Of a stretch of DNA of 45,121 bases, positions 15,955-24,823 are shown piece after piece (the first letter of the stretch is position 1; every line of letters starts with the position of its first letter). The notes beneath the pieces were generated by a model. It did no database searches. It was not told the DNA's origin and worked only from the letters and a program-made list of their open reading frames with translations. The DNA is from Bacteroidota bacterium (GTDB taxonomy: Bacteria; Bacteroidota; Bacteroidia; Chitinophagales; Chitinophagaceae): contig JANYEA010000021.1 of NCBI GenBank assembly GCA_025363385.1, positions 1-45,121 of the forward strand, given 5' to 3'. Position numbers and translations under genes: made by a program.

Positions 15955-16875
15955 ATGTCAATTCAATGGAAAGGAGTTTTTCCCGCACTTACTACAAAAT
16001 TTACTGCAGATGATCAATTGGATCTTCCCTTATTTGAAAAGAATTTAGATGAGCAGTTAGCAGCCGGTGTAAATGGTGTGATACTTGGTGGAACTCTGGG
16101 TGAAGCAAGTGTATTAAGCACCGATGAAAAGGAAACCCTTGTAAAATTTGCAATTCAAAAAGTGGCAGGTAAAGTTCCTGTGATTATTAATATTGCAGAA
16201 GGCTCCACTCGGGATGCTATACAACAAGCAAAGTATGCAAAGCAATGGGGTGCACAAGGTATTATGATGTTGCCTCCTATGCGCTATAAAACAGATCATC
16301 GTGAAACAGTGGCTTATTTTAAAGCAGTAGCTGAGAGCACCGATCTGCCGATTATGGTGTATAATAATCCAGTTGATTATAAAATTGAAGTAACCTTAGA
16401 TATGTTTGCTGAATTAGCAAGTTGCACTAATATTCAGGCGATAAAAGAATCTACACGTGACATTTCAAATGTAACAAGATTGATTAATCGATTTGGTGAT
16501 CGGTTTAAAATCCTATGTGGTGTTGATACTCTGGCCATGGAAGAATTGGTAATGGGTGCTGAAGGATGGGTAGCTGGTTTGGTATGTGCTTTTCCAAGAG
16601 AAACGGTAGCTATTTATCGCTTAGTGAAAGCGGGTCATATTCAAGAAGCGCAAAAGATCTACCGTTGGTTTATGCCATTACTTGAATTAGATATACATCC
16701 CAAATTAGTACAGTATATAAAATTAGCAGAACAACAAGCCGGTAATGGATCAGAAGCGGTTCGTGCCCCAAGATTAACGTTGATTGGGGAGGAGCGAACT
16801 AGGGTACTTTCTATTATCGATCAAGGCATATCTTCAAGACCGGAATTACCTGAGTATTTACATTTAAACAATTAA
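15955..16875 (+). CDS. DapA-family lyase, probable 1-pyrroline-4-hydroxy-2-carboxylate deaminase
   Basis: A 306-residue class I aldolase of the dihydrodipicolinate synthase family. Seen: GGTLGE (45-50; GTTGE in true DapA), the catalytic Tyr136 in VYNNP and the Schiff-base Lys164 in AIKES. The immediate neighbour is a semialdehyde dehydrogenase, and a hydroxyproline epimerase plus a D-amino-acid dehydrogenase follow within 6 kb. I therefore infer that it deaminates 1-pyrroline-4-hydroxy-2-carboxylate to 2-oxoglutarate semialdehyde rather than making lysine precursors. Two bases separate it from the dehydrogenase gene. Family certain; substrate inferred from context. Confidence 0.85.
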   Translation: MSIQWKGVFPALTTKFTADDQLDLPLFEKNLDEQLAAGVNGVILGGTLGEASVLSTDEKETLVKFAIQKVAGKVPVIINIAEGSTRDAIQQAKYAKQWGAQGIMMLPPMRYKTDHRETVAYFKAVAESTDLPIMVYNNPVDYKIEVTLDMFAELASCTNIQAIKESTRDISNVTRLINRFGDRFKILCGVDTLAMEELVMGAEGWVAGLVCAFPRETVAIYRLVKAGHIQEAQKIYRWFMPLLELDIHPKLVQYIKLAEQQAGNGSEAVRAPRLTLIGEERTRVLSIIDQGISSRPELPEYLHLNN

Positions 16876-16877
16876 TC

Positions 16878-18356
16878 ATGCCCCTCACTAAAACAATTAC
16901 ATCTTTGCCTGAAATTGATCAAGTAATGGATCAATCAATGCAAGCTTTTTTGGAGTATAAAAAAATAAATGCTACTGATCGTGCAGCATTTTTAGAAAGA
17001 ATTGCTGATGAAATAGAAGCATTAGGCGACATATTAATTCGTACAACACAGGAAGAAACCAATCTTCCTGAAGCCAGATTGTTAGGAGAGAGGGGAAGAA
17101 CCACCATGCAAATGCGCATGTTTGCTGCTATGTTAAAGGAAGGTAGTTGGTTGGAAGCCAGTATCGATCATGCTATTCCTGAGAAAGTTCCTGCAAAACC
17201 CGATATTCGAAAAATGTTAGTTCCTCTTGGGCCTGTGGTGGTTTTCGGTGCAAGTAATTTTCCATATGCTTATTCAACTGCAGGTGGAGATACGGCTAGT
17301 GCTCTTGCCGGAGGTTGTACTGTGGTAGTTAAGGCACATCCTGCACATTTGAAAACTTCGTCACTCATTGCTGCTGCCATTCAAAAGGCGATTGAGTTTT
17401 GTAAAATGCCAAATCACTGTTTTCAGCATGTGATAGGAACTTCATTTGAAATTGGTAAAGCATTGGTGCAACAATCGCATACAAGTGCAGTTGGATTTAC
17501 GGGATCTTTTTCGGGTGGTAGAGCCTTATATGATTATGCAACTGTAAGGCCAAAACCTATTCCAGTATTTTCTGAAATGGGAAGTACTAACCCTGTTCTG
17601 CTATTATCTGATGCCTTAGCAAAAAATGCAGAAACGATTGCGACACAGTATGCTGGTTCTATTACACTTGGAGTTGGACAATTTTGCACCAATCCAGGGT
17701 TATTGATAGGTGTTGGTTCAGAGGGATTAGATACATTTAAAATTACATTAGCAAATGCCATTAATCAGGTAGCACCTGCAAAAATGTTGCATTCCGGTAT
17801 TCTGAATGCCTATGAAACGAATCGTTCAAATGCATTAACTACCAAAGGGGTTTCTACAATTTCAAATAATAATGTGGTTAATGAAAATAGTGCAGCACCT
17901 ATGATTGCACATGTGAAAGGGATTGATTTTCTGACAAATGAAAATTTAAAAGAAGAAGTGTTCGGACCCTATGCTTTACTGATTGAATGTTCGGATATAG
18001 AAGAATTGAAAAAGGTATGGACTTCTGTTAGTGGACAACTTACCACTAGTATCATGGGTTCAGATAAAGATTTTGAAACCAATCCAGAATTAATGGAAAT
18101 GGCTAGCCAAATAGCGGGAAGAGTATTGTTGAACGGGGTGCCTACTGGTGTAGAAGTTTGTGCCAGTATGGTTCATGGCGGACCTTACCCAGCTTCCACT
18201 GATAGCAGGTATACTGCGGTTGGTGTAAATGCAGTAAAGCGTTGGGTAAGACCAGTTTGTTACCAAAATTGTCCAGATCATTTATTGCCCGATGCGCTGA
18301 AGGAATCAAATCCTTTGCAAATAAAAAGAATGATTAATGGAAATCCTTATCAATAA
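16878..18356 (+). CDS. Aldehyde dehydrogenase, probable 2-oxoglutarate semialdehyde dehydrogenase
   Basis: A 492-residue aldehyde dehydrogenase with Asn127 in GASNFPY, Lys152 in the cofactor site, Glu233 in FSEMGS and the nucleophile Cys270 in GQFCTNPG. GQFCTNPG and the N-terminal MDQSMQAFLEYKKI resemble the 2-oxoglutarate (2,5-dioxopentanoate) semialdehyde dehydrogenases of hydroxyproline and sugar-acid degradation. It would oxidise the semialdehyde from the preceding lyase to 2-oxoglutarate. It is in an operon with that gene. The 3' end overlaps the convergent sterol-desaturase gene by 7 bases. Confidence 0.9.
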   Translation: MPLTKTITSLPEIDQVMDQSMQAFLEYKKINATDRAAFLERIADEIEALGDILIRTTQEETNLPEARLLGERGRTTMQMRMFAAMLKEGSWLEASIDHAIPEKVPAKPDIRKMLVPLGPVVVFGASNFPYAYSTAGGDTASALAGGCTVVVKAHPAHLKTSSLIAAAIQKAIEFCKMPNHCFQHVIGTSFEIGKALVQQSHTSAVGFTGSFSGGRALYDYATVRPKPIPVFSEMGSTNPVLLLSDALAKNAETIATQYAGSITLGVGQFCTNPGLLIGVGSEGLDTFKITLANAINQVAPAKMLHSGILNAYETNRSNALTTKGVSTISNNNVVNENSAAPMIAHVKGIDFLTNENLKEEVFGPYALLIECSDIEELKKVWTSVSGQLTTSIMGSDKDFETNPELMEMASQIAGRVLLNGVPTGVEVCASMVHGGPYPASTDSRYTAVGVNAVKRWVRPVCYQNCPDHLLPDALKESNPLQIKRMINGNPYQ

Positions 18357-19621
18357 GAACTTAACAGTTTCTGATTTTGTTTTGCTTCCGTTATTTGAAA
18401 ATAAAAGCAAATCAGAGTGGATAGAAGCAGATATACTGCGATAATCAAACTCAGGTAAGGGTATAATTTATTACTGCCAAACCAATCGCCACTTAAAAAA
18501 ATAATGCACCATCCAGTTGATGATTTCATAATTTCCCAGATCCAAGCATAAGTGCTATTGTCCATTTGTTCGGTATAAGCATATACAAAAAGGAAAATAA
18601 AACCGCCGTAAATAAACATTCCTGGGGAGCCTATCTGAGCAATATTTCCAAAGAAAAAACTTACAAAAAAAAATAGTACAACTAGTTGTAACCATACCCA
18701 AACATTAAACAAGAAACTATTCTTAGTATCGTATTTTTCAAAATGATACACATCATTTATTTTAAATACTGGGAATTTTTCCACTACATCTGCAGGACGC
18801 CAACCTGTTGGCATGAACCAAATTCTTAGTTTATCGTTCCAGTTTTTAGTGCGCCATGCATCTTTGATCAATAAAAAAAGATGCATAAAATTTATCTTAA
18901 TTGGATTCCAGGTTTGAGCTGGCCTTGTTATTCCATATACCGCAGGAATATGTGGCAACTCTTCTTGAAATGTGCCAAACCATTTGTCCCAAAAAATAAA
19001 GATCTGTCCATAATTTTTATCTAAGTACTCTCTATTAATTGCATGATGAACCCTATGATGTGAAGGCGTTACAATGATGTTTTCTAGGAAACCCATTTTG
19101 TTGATATGCCTTGTGTGATACCAGAATTGAGCAAAAAGATGTAAGGGTGCAACAACTGCAATTACTTCTGCAGGAACTCCAAAAATTGCGGCAGGTAATA
19201 AAAAAATGGTGAATAACCTGATAAATGAAGAGATACTTTGTCTTAATGCACAAGCCAGATTGTATTCTTCGCTGCTATGGTGAATGATATGTGCATTCCA
19301 GAAAATATTGTATTCATGATCTATTCTATGTACCAGGTATCCGGTTAAATCTAAGGCAAAGAATGCTATGATATACCATTGCCAGGTAGATTGTACATGA
19401 ACTATCGCAAAATGATCTACCATCCAGCTATAACCAATGATCGTAATGCTTAAACCAAGTACATCTTTGGTTGCATTGGTGATTCCAGAACTTAAACTGG
19501 AGATCATATCCATATTGCGAACCGTATCATTATGCTTGTACCATCCGTACCATTTTTCAAAAAGTACCAGTATCAAGAATGCCGGCATAGCTATTAGCAA
19601 TATTTTTCCGTATTGTTCCAT
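18350..19621 (-). CDS. Sterol desaturase / fatty acid hydroxylase superfamily membrane protein
   Basis: A 423-residue integral membrane di-iron oxygenase. The histidine boxes are present: HRIDH then HIIHHSSEEYN (about 116-140) and, later, HTRHINKMG and PSHHRVHH (about 170-200). Hydrophobic segments lie at about 5-22, 45-65, 80-100, 145-165 and, unusually, four more after residue 310. The long C-terminal membrane part resembles alkylglycerol monooxygenase (TMEM195-like) more than small sterol hydroxylases. Substrate unknown. It is encoded opposite to the hydroxyproline genes that flank it, overlaps the aldehyde dehydrogenase end by 7 bases and is divergent from the epimerase gene. Confidence 0.85.
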   Translation of the reverse strand: MEQYGKILLIAMPAFLILVLFEKWYGWYKHNDTVRNMDMISSLSSGITNATKDVLGLSITIIGYSWMVDHFAIVHVQSTWQWYIIAFFALDLTGYLVHRIDHEYNIFWNAHIIHHSSEEYNLACALRQSISSFIRLFTIFLLPAAIFGVPAEVIAVVAPLHLFAQFWYHTRHINKMGFLENIIVTPSHHRVHHAINREYLDKNYGQIFIFWDKWFGTFQEELPHIPAVYGITRPAQTWNPIKINFMHLFLLIKDAWRTKNWNDKLRIWFMPTGWRPADVVEKFPVFKINDVYHFEKYDTKNSFLFNVWVWLQLVVLFFFVSFFFGNIAQIGSPGMFIYGGFIFLFVYAYTEQMDNSTYAWIWEIMKSSTGWCIIFLSGDWFGSNKLYPYLSLIIAVYLLLSTLICFYFQITEAKQNQKLLSSY

Positions 19622-19691
19622 ATGGCTGTTTATTTTTACAATCGAATCAAATTTAAGTAGGATTATCTACATTCATTTACAATTTTATCTC

Positions 19692-20741
19692 ATGCTACAT
19701 TCGCCGATTTCGATCAACTATATACCTTATAAAGAAAAGCTTGGATACCATTTTTTTTGTATTGATGCACATACTTGTGGAAATCCTGTTAGGGTGGTGG
19801 CTGCAGGCGGACCAGCTTTGGAAGGAAATACTATGAGTGAAAAAAGGCAACATTTTTTACGAGAATTTGATTGGATTAGGAAAGGGTTGATGTTTGAGCC
19901 TCGAGGGCACGATATGATGAGTGGAAGTATTTTGTATCCGCCTATGGATCCCCAAAACGATGTAGCAGTTTTATTTATTGAAACTAGTGGATGTTTGCCT
20001 ATGTGTGGTCATGGCACTATTGGTACTATTACGATTGCCATTGAAGAAGGATTAATTCAACCAAAACTGCCTGGGGTAGTTCGGATGGAAGCGCCTGCTG
20101 GTTTGGTTATTATTAATTATGAACAAGTGGGTAAAAAAGTGGTTTCTGTAAAACTTACAAATGTGCCTGCTTACCTCGCAGCAGAAAATGTAAAAGCAAC
20201 TTGTACAGGTTTAGGAGAATTGCAAATGGATGTGGCATATGGAGGGAATTTTTATGCTATTGTGGATGTTCAGGAAAATTTTAAAGGCATTGAACATTAT
20301 ACGGCAGGCGATTTAATTAGTTGGTCGAGGGAATTGCGAAAGAATATTAATGAAAATCATCGTTTCATTCATCCTGAAAACCCTACCATCAATGGTTGCT
20401 CTCATATTTTATGGACAGGCGCCGTACTTGATGAAAGTTCAACTGCCAGAAATGCTGTTTTTTATGGTGATAAAGCGATTGATCGTTCGCCCTGTGGAAC
20501 AGGTACCTCAGCAAGAATGGCACAATGGTATGCAAATGGAAAATTAAAAGCCGGTGATGTTTTTATTCATGAAAGTATCATTGGTTCTAAATTTATTGGT
20601 AGAATTGAAGAAGAAACCATAGTAGATGGCAAACCATCAATAAGGCCTAGTGTAGAAGGGTGGGCCAGAATTTACGGATATAACCAAATTACAATAGACT
20701 CTGATGATGACCCATATGCTTTTGGTTTTCAGGTAATATAA
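19692..20741 (+). CDS. 4-hydroxyproline 2-epimerase (proline racemase family)
   Basis: A 349-residue cofactor-independent epimerase of the proline racemase fold. Both catalytic cysteines are present, Cys105 in MCGHGTIG and Cys268 in SPCGTGTSA. A Cys at the second site, rather than the Thr of 3-hydroxyproline dehydratases, indicates an epimerase or racemase. Proline racemases and hydroxyproline epimerases cannot be separated by eye with certainty, but the neighbouring pathway genes favour trans-4-hydroxy-L-proline to cis-4-hydroxy-D-proline. The frame is open 85 codons upstream on the strand opposite the divergent gene; the ATG at 19692 is chosen because homology begins just after it. Confidence 0.9.
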   Translation: MLHSPISINYIPYKEKLGYHFFCIDAHTCGNPVRVVAAGGPALEGNTMSEKRQHFLREFDWIRKGLMFEPRGHDMMSGSILYPPMDPQNDVAVLFIETSGCLPMCGHGTIGTITIAIEEGLIQPKLPGVVRMEAPAGLVIINYEQVGKKVVSVKLTNVPAYLAAENVKATCTGLGELQMDVAYGGNFYAIVDVQENFKGIEHYTAGDLISWSRELRKNINENHRFIHPENPTINGCSHILWTGAVLDESSTARNAVFYGDKAIDRSPCGTGTSARMAQWYANGKLKAGDVFIHESIIGSKFIGRIEEETIVDGKPSIRPSVEGWARIYGYNQITIDSDDDPYAFGFQVI

Positions 20742-20795
20742 TCGAATTTGTAATCAAATTGCTAAACACTAATTTCAATTAACTAAAAGAGTACC

Positions 20796-21842
20796 ATGAA
20801 AAAATTGCTGATCATTTTGTTTTGTTCAATTCAAGTAGGGTACGCTCAAACCTCTATGATCTGGTCTAAAGAAAAGGCCAATGAATGGTATGCAAAACAG
20901 CCATTTCTTTCTGGTGCTGATTTTTTGCCCAGTACCGCTATCAATCAATTGGAGATGTGGCAAGCAGATACATTTGATACAACCACCATTAATCGTGAAT
21001 TGGGCTGGGCTGAATCTCTGGGATTTAATACGTTAAGGGTATTTCTACACAATTTGGTTTGGCAACAGAACGCAAAAGGGTTTAAAAATAGGATTAACCA
21101 GTTTTTACAAATTGCCAATAGGCATCATATCAAACCAATATTTGTTTTCTTTGATGATTGTTGGAATCCAGAGCCAGTGATAGGTAAGCAACCTGAACCC
21201 CTACCTGGTGTACATAATTCTGGTTGGATGAGAAGTCCGGGTAAAACAATGCATAACGATAGTACCCAATGGGGTGTGCTGGAAGCATATGTAAAAGATA
21301 TTCTCAGGACATTCAAAAACGATCATAGAATTCTTTTATGGGATTTATATAATGAGCCAGCCAATAGTGATTATGGATTAAGCTCTTTGTCGTTGCTTAA
21401 AAATATTTTTCAATGGGCATGGTCTGTTCGCCCTTCGCAACCGCTCACCGTGGGAGTTTGGTTTGAAGAGTTTCCTGTTATCAATGCATATCAATTGTCT
21501 AATTCAGATGTAATTTCTTTTCATAATTATGGAGATTCCAATTCGCTGAAATCTACCATTGATAGTCTTGAAAAAAGAGGAAGGCCCATCATCTGCACTG
21601 AGTATATGGCAAGAAAACAAAATAGTTTGTTTGTTACTCATTTGCCCATTTTTAAAGCGCATAAAGTGGCGGCCATTAACTGGGGATTCGTGAGTGGAAA
21701 AAGCAATACTATTTTTCCCTGGGGAAGTAAATTAGGCAGTCAGGAACCTGCAATATGGTTTCATGATATTCTTCGCAAAGATGGTAGCCCGTTTGATAAA
21801 ACTGAAACTGAATTCATTAAAAAAATCAATGGCCGGAATTAG
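20796..21842 (+). CDS. Secreted GH5-like glycoside hydrolase
   Basis: A 348-residue protein with a signal peptide (KKLLIILFCSIQVGYAQ) and a (beta/alpha)8 barrel of the cellulase/mannanase clan. The probable acid/base Glu187 lies in WDLYNEP and the probable nucleophile Glu269 in ICTEYM, the usual spacing for clan A. An N-terminal segment LGFNTLRVFLHNLVW matches the first barrel strands. Substrate cannot be told; homologues are often labelled beta-xylanase or cellulase. It lies 54 bases after the epimerase and 56 before the D-amino-acid dehydrogenase on the same strand, an odd place for a carbohydrate enzyme unless the host polymer is a hydroxyproline-rich glycoprotein. Confidence 0.82.
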   Translation: MKKLLIILFCSIQVGYAQTSMIWSKEKANEWYAKQPFLSGADFLPSTAINQLEMWQADTFDTTTINRELGWAESLGFNTLRVFLHNLVWQQNAKGFKNRINQFLQIANRHHIKPIFVFFDDCWNPEPVIGKQPEPLPGVHNSGWMRSPGKTMHNDSTQWGVLEAYVKDILRTFKNDHRILLWDLYNEPANSDYGLSSLSLLKNIFQWAWSVRPSQPLTVGVWFEEFPVINAYQLSNSDVISFHNYGDSNSLKSTIDSLEKRGRPIICTEYMARKQNSLFVTHLPIFKAHKVAAINWGFVSGKSNTIFPWGSKLGSQEPAIWFHDILRKDGSPFDKTETEFIKKINGRN

Positions 21843-21898
21843 CAAAGATTACCGAAATTTGTATCTAATATATTTTCAGACAGGATAAAATGTAAAGT

Positions 21899-23149
21899 AT
21901 GAAGGTGGTAGTGTTAGGTGGTGGAATTATTGGGTTAAGTAGTGCCTATTATTTAAAAGAAAGTGGTCATGATGTTACTTTGATAGACAAAACAGATATT
22001 AGTAGTAACTGTTCTTATGGCAATGCGGGATATGTATGCCCTAGTCATTTTATTCCTTTGGCAACACCCGGAATTGTAAAGCAAGGATTAAAATGGATGT
22101 TGGATTCTAGAAGCCCTTTCTACGTTCAACCCAGATTTAATTTGAGTTTGATTGATTGGGGATTAAAATTTATGCGTGCTGCAACACCAGAAAAAGTGGA
22201 GCAGGCAGCCATCCCTTTAAGAGATATAGCTATTTTAAGTAAAAAATATTACGAAGAATGGACTAGACTGCCTCAATTTCAATTTGCATATGAACAAAAG
22301 GGTTTATTAGAAATTTTTCAAACGGATGCTGGGGCATCTCATGCCGAACATACAGTTCATAAAGCGCAGGAATTGGGTTTGTCTGATACTGTTTTACTAT
22401 CCTATGATCAATTACAGGCATTAGAACCCCAAACAAAATTAAATGCTAAGGGAGCTATACATTTTAAATGTGATGCACATCTGTATCCTAATAAATTAAT
22501 GCAACAAATGATTGCTCATTTAAAGCAAGTAGGTGTTGTTTTTAAAACCAATGAAGAAGTTGTCGGTTTTGAAAATTCAAATGGGAAAATTACAAAAGTA
22601 ATTACCGATAAATCAATTTACGATACAGATACAGTGGTTATAGCTACAGGTTCTTGGTCTCGGGAATTAGCTGCAAAAATGCAAATAAAAATACCTTTAG
22701 TAGCAGGGAGAGGATACTCAGTTACATTAGAAAATTCTAAGTACCGCATCAATCATCCTTCTGTTTTAATTGAAGGAAGGTCGGCACTTACACCCATGGA
22801 CGGCAATAAAATTCGCTTTGGCGGTACTATGGAAATTACATCTACAAATACACCACCTCGAATTGAAAGGGTAGAAGGCTTACTGGCAGCAGTGAAACGA
22901 TTCTATCCGGAATTTGATGTTCCTGTACCTACTATCGATAATATTTGGTATGGATTCCGCCCTTGTTCTGCAGATGGATTACCCTATATCGGCCGCACCA
23001 ATAAATGGAAGAATGTGGTGATGGCAACTGGGCACTCTATGTTAGGTCTTAGCCTTGGCGCAGGTACTGGAAAACTAGTGAATGAAATAGTGAATGAAGA
23101 AACCATAAGTATGGATCTTACCGCTTTTAATCCGAATCGTTTTAATTAG
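21899..23149 (+). CDS. FAD-dependent D-amino-acid dehydrogenase, probable cis-4-hydroxy-D-proline dehydrogenase
   Basis: A 416-residue DadA-like flavoprotein of the DAO family. The FAD-binding motif GGGIIGLSSAYYL (7-19) opens the protein, VIATGSWSREL marks the central FAD motif, and a C-terminal GFRPCSADGLPYIGRT and GHSMLGLSLGAGTGKLV complete the DAO fold. In the context of an epimerase, a pyrroline-hydroxycarboxylate deaminase and a semialdehyde dehydrogenase, the likely reaction is oxidation of cis-4-hydroxy-D-proline to 1-pyrroline-4-hydroxy-2-carboxylate, with electrons passed to the respiratory chain. A general D-amino-acid dehydrogenase remains possible. Confidence 0.88.
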   Translation: MKVVVLGGGIIGLSSAYYLKESGHDVTLIDKTDISSNCSYGNAGYVCPSHFIPLATPGIVKQGLKWMLDSRSPFYVQPRFNLSLIDWGLKFMRAATPEKVEQAAIPLRDIAILSKKYYEEWTRLPQFQFAYEQKGLLEIFQTDAGASHAEHTVHKAQELGLSDTVLLSYDQLQALEPQTKLNAKGAIHFKCDAHLYPNKLMQQMIAHLKQVGVVFKTNEEVVGFENSNGKITKVITDKSIYDTDTVVIATGSWSRELAAKMQIKIPLVAGRGYSVTLENSKYRINHPSVLIEGRSALTPMDGNKIRFGGTMEITSTNTPPRIERVEGLLAAVKRFYPEFDVPVPTIDNIWYGFRPCSADGLPYIGRTNKWKNVVMATGHSMLGLSLGAGTGKLVNEIVNEETISMDLTAFNPNRFN

Positions 23150-23197
23150 CAATTGGATATATTTTAATGAATGGCTTTATTAATTTCCGCTAAGTTG

Positions 23198-23205
23198 TAC
23201 TTTTA
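23198..23205 (+). promoter_or_regulatory. Possible -7 element abutting the bshC start
   Basis: TACTTTTA, preceded by TTG, runs directly into the ATG at 23206. If it is used, transcription begins around 23210-23213, at or before the second in-frame ATG (23212), giving a leaderless mRNA. Confidence 0.35.
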
Positions 23206-24813
23206 ATGTCTATGATTGATTTTGACTGTTATAGTGTTCCATACGAGAAAACCGGTTTCTTTTCTAATTTAGTGAACGACTATTTAAGTCATTCTTCAAA
23301 CCTTACTGAGTTCTATGCAAACCAACCTACTTTAGATGGAATTAAAGCATCCATTAAAGCTCGTCAGTCATTTGATACTCCTCGTGAATTACTAATAAAC
23401 TGTTTAGAAGAACAATATACGGGTCTTGTAAAATCGGAAAAATTGCAGGAAAATTTAAAACTGCTTTCCAATTCCAATACTTTTTCTATTACAACCGCAC
23501 ACCAACCCAATATTTTTACCGGGCCATTATATTTTATTTATAAAATACTTCATACAGTTAAATTAGCAAATCAACTGGCGAAAGAATTGCCAGAATACAA
23601 TTTTGTACCGGTGTATTATATGGGAAGTGAGGATGCAGATTTGGATGAGCTTGGGCAGATTAACTTGGCTGGTCAACAATTGGTATGGAATACGCAACAA
23701 ACTGGAGCCGTTGGTAGAATGAAAGTGGATAAGCCCTTTCTGCAATTGATAGATGCTATGGAAGGGCAGATAGGCGTTTTAGAATATGGGTTGTCTTTAA
23801 TTAAGGTATTTAAATCTACTTATACCCTTGGTAAAACAATACAACAAGCAACACTTGAATTGGTAAATTATTTATTTGCAGAGTACGGTGTAATTGTGTT
23901 GATCCCAGATAGTGCACAATTAAAATCTGCCTATCATTCTGTAGTAAAGAAAGAGCTTACGGAGCGTTTTTCGCATCAATTGGTAAACGAAACAATCAGC
24001 TCTTTGAAGGATAATTATAAGGTTCAAACGGCAGGAAGAGAAATTAATTTATTTTATTTAATAGAACAGAACCGTGTTCGAATTGAGTTGGATAACGATA
24101 TTTTTCTAGTAAAAGAATTAGGGTTATCGTTTACCCAAACTGAAATATTACAGGAACTTGAACAGCATCCTGAAAGGTTTAGTGCCAATGTAATTCTGAG
24201 AGGCGGATTTCAAGAAACAGTTCTTCCCAATATTTTATTTATTGGAGGAGGTGGAGAATTAGCATATTGGATGGAATTGAGAAAAGTATTCAATGCAGTA
24301 GGTATACCTTATCCGGTATTGGTTTTACGCAATTCTTTTTTATTGATGAAAGAAGTTCAGTTTCAGAAACTGCTTCAGTTAGGGATTGGGTTACAGGAAA
24401 TTTTTCAAAACGATTTTGATTTATTGAATCAATTAGTGAAAAGAGAAAGTAAGGCAAGTTGGAACGTTTCAGATGAAATCAATGCAATCAAAACTTTATA
24501 CCTGCAAATTCAGGAAAAAGCTGCTGGGGTGGATGCAACCTTGAACGAACACGTACTTTCTTTGGAAATTAAGTCGGGTAAGAAATTAGCTGAACTTGAA
24601 AAGAAAATGCTTCGTGCGGAAAGAAATAAATTTGAGGCTTCTGAAAGACAAATTACATCTATTAAATCAGACCTATTTCCCAATAATAGTTTGCAAGAAA
24701 GAGTTTTCAACTTTTCCGATATTTATTCCAGAATGAGTAATGATTTTTTACAATTGATTTATGAAGCATCTCCCACATTAGAAATGCAATTCACAATCGT
24801 TGTAGTTAAATAA
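23206..24813 (+). CDS. bshC: Bacillithiol biosynthesis cysteine-adding enzyme BshC
   Basis: A 535-residue protein of the BshC family, which joins cysteine to glucosaminyl-malate in the last step of bacillithiol synthesis. Family features seen: the N-terminal VPYEKTGFFSNLVNDYL, TTAHQPNIFTGPLYFIYK (about 88-105) with the HQP nucleotide-binding-like motif, VYYMGSEDADLDE near 137-150, a GGGGELAYWMELR segment near 350, and a C-terminal coiled coil (about 415-485). Length is typical (about 520-540). The second ATG at 23212 (MIDFDCYS) is an equally good start. It converges on purE, whose stop is 10 bases away. Confidence 0.93.
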   Translation: MSMIDFDCYSVPYEKTGFFSNLVNDYLSHSSNLTEFYANQPTLDGIKASIKARQSFDTPRELLINCLEEQYTGLVKSEKLQENLKLLSNSNTFSITTAHQPNIFTGPLYFIYKILHTVKLANQLAKELPEYNFVPVYYMGSEDADLDELGQINLAGQQLVWNTQQTGAVGRMKVDKPFLQLIDAMEGQIGVLEYGLSLIKVFKSTYTLGKTIQQATLELVNYLFAEYGVIVLIPDSAQLKSAYHSVVKKELTERFSHQLVNETISSLKDNYKVQTAGREINLFYLIEQNRVRIELDNDIFLVKELGLSFTQTEILQELEQHPERFSANVILRGGFQETVLPNILFIGGGGELAYWMELRKVFNAVGIPYPVLVLRNSFLLMKEVQFQKLLQLGIGLQEIFQNDFDLLNQLVKRESKASWNVSDEINAIKTLYLQIQEKAAGVDATLNEHVLSLEIKSGKKLAELEKKMLRAERNKFEASERQITSIKSDLFPNNSLQERVFNFSDIYSRMSNDFLQLIYEASPTLEMQFTIVVVK

Positions 24814-24823
24814 ATGTCTACTA

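Noticed and set aside
15955..16875. 4-hydroxy-tetrahydrodipicolinate synthase (dapA) for lysine synthesis
   Set aside because: The GGTLGE motif departs from DapA's GTTGE and the neighbours belong to hydroxyproline degradation.
19437..19691. An 85-codon N-terminal extension of the hydroxyproline epimerase
   Set aside because: It lies mostly on the opposite strand of the divergent membrane-protein gene and shows no epimerase similarity; the ATG at 19692 fits the family.
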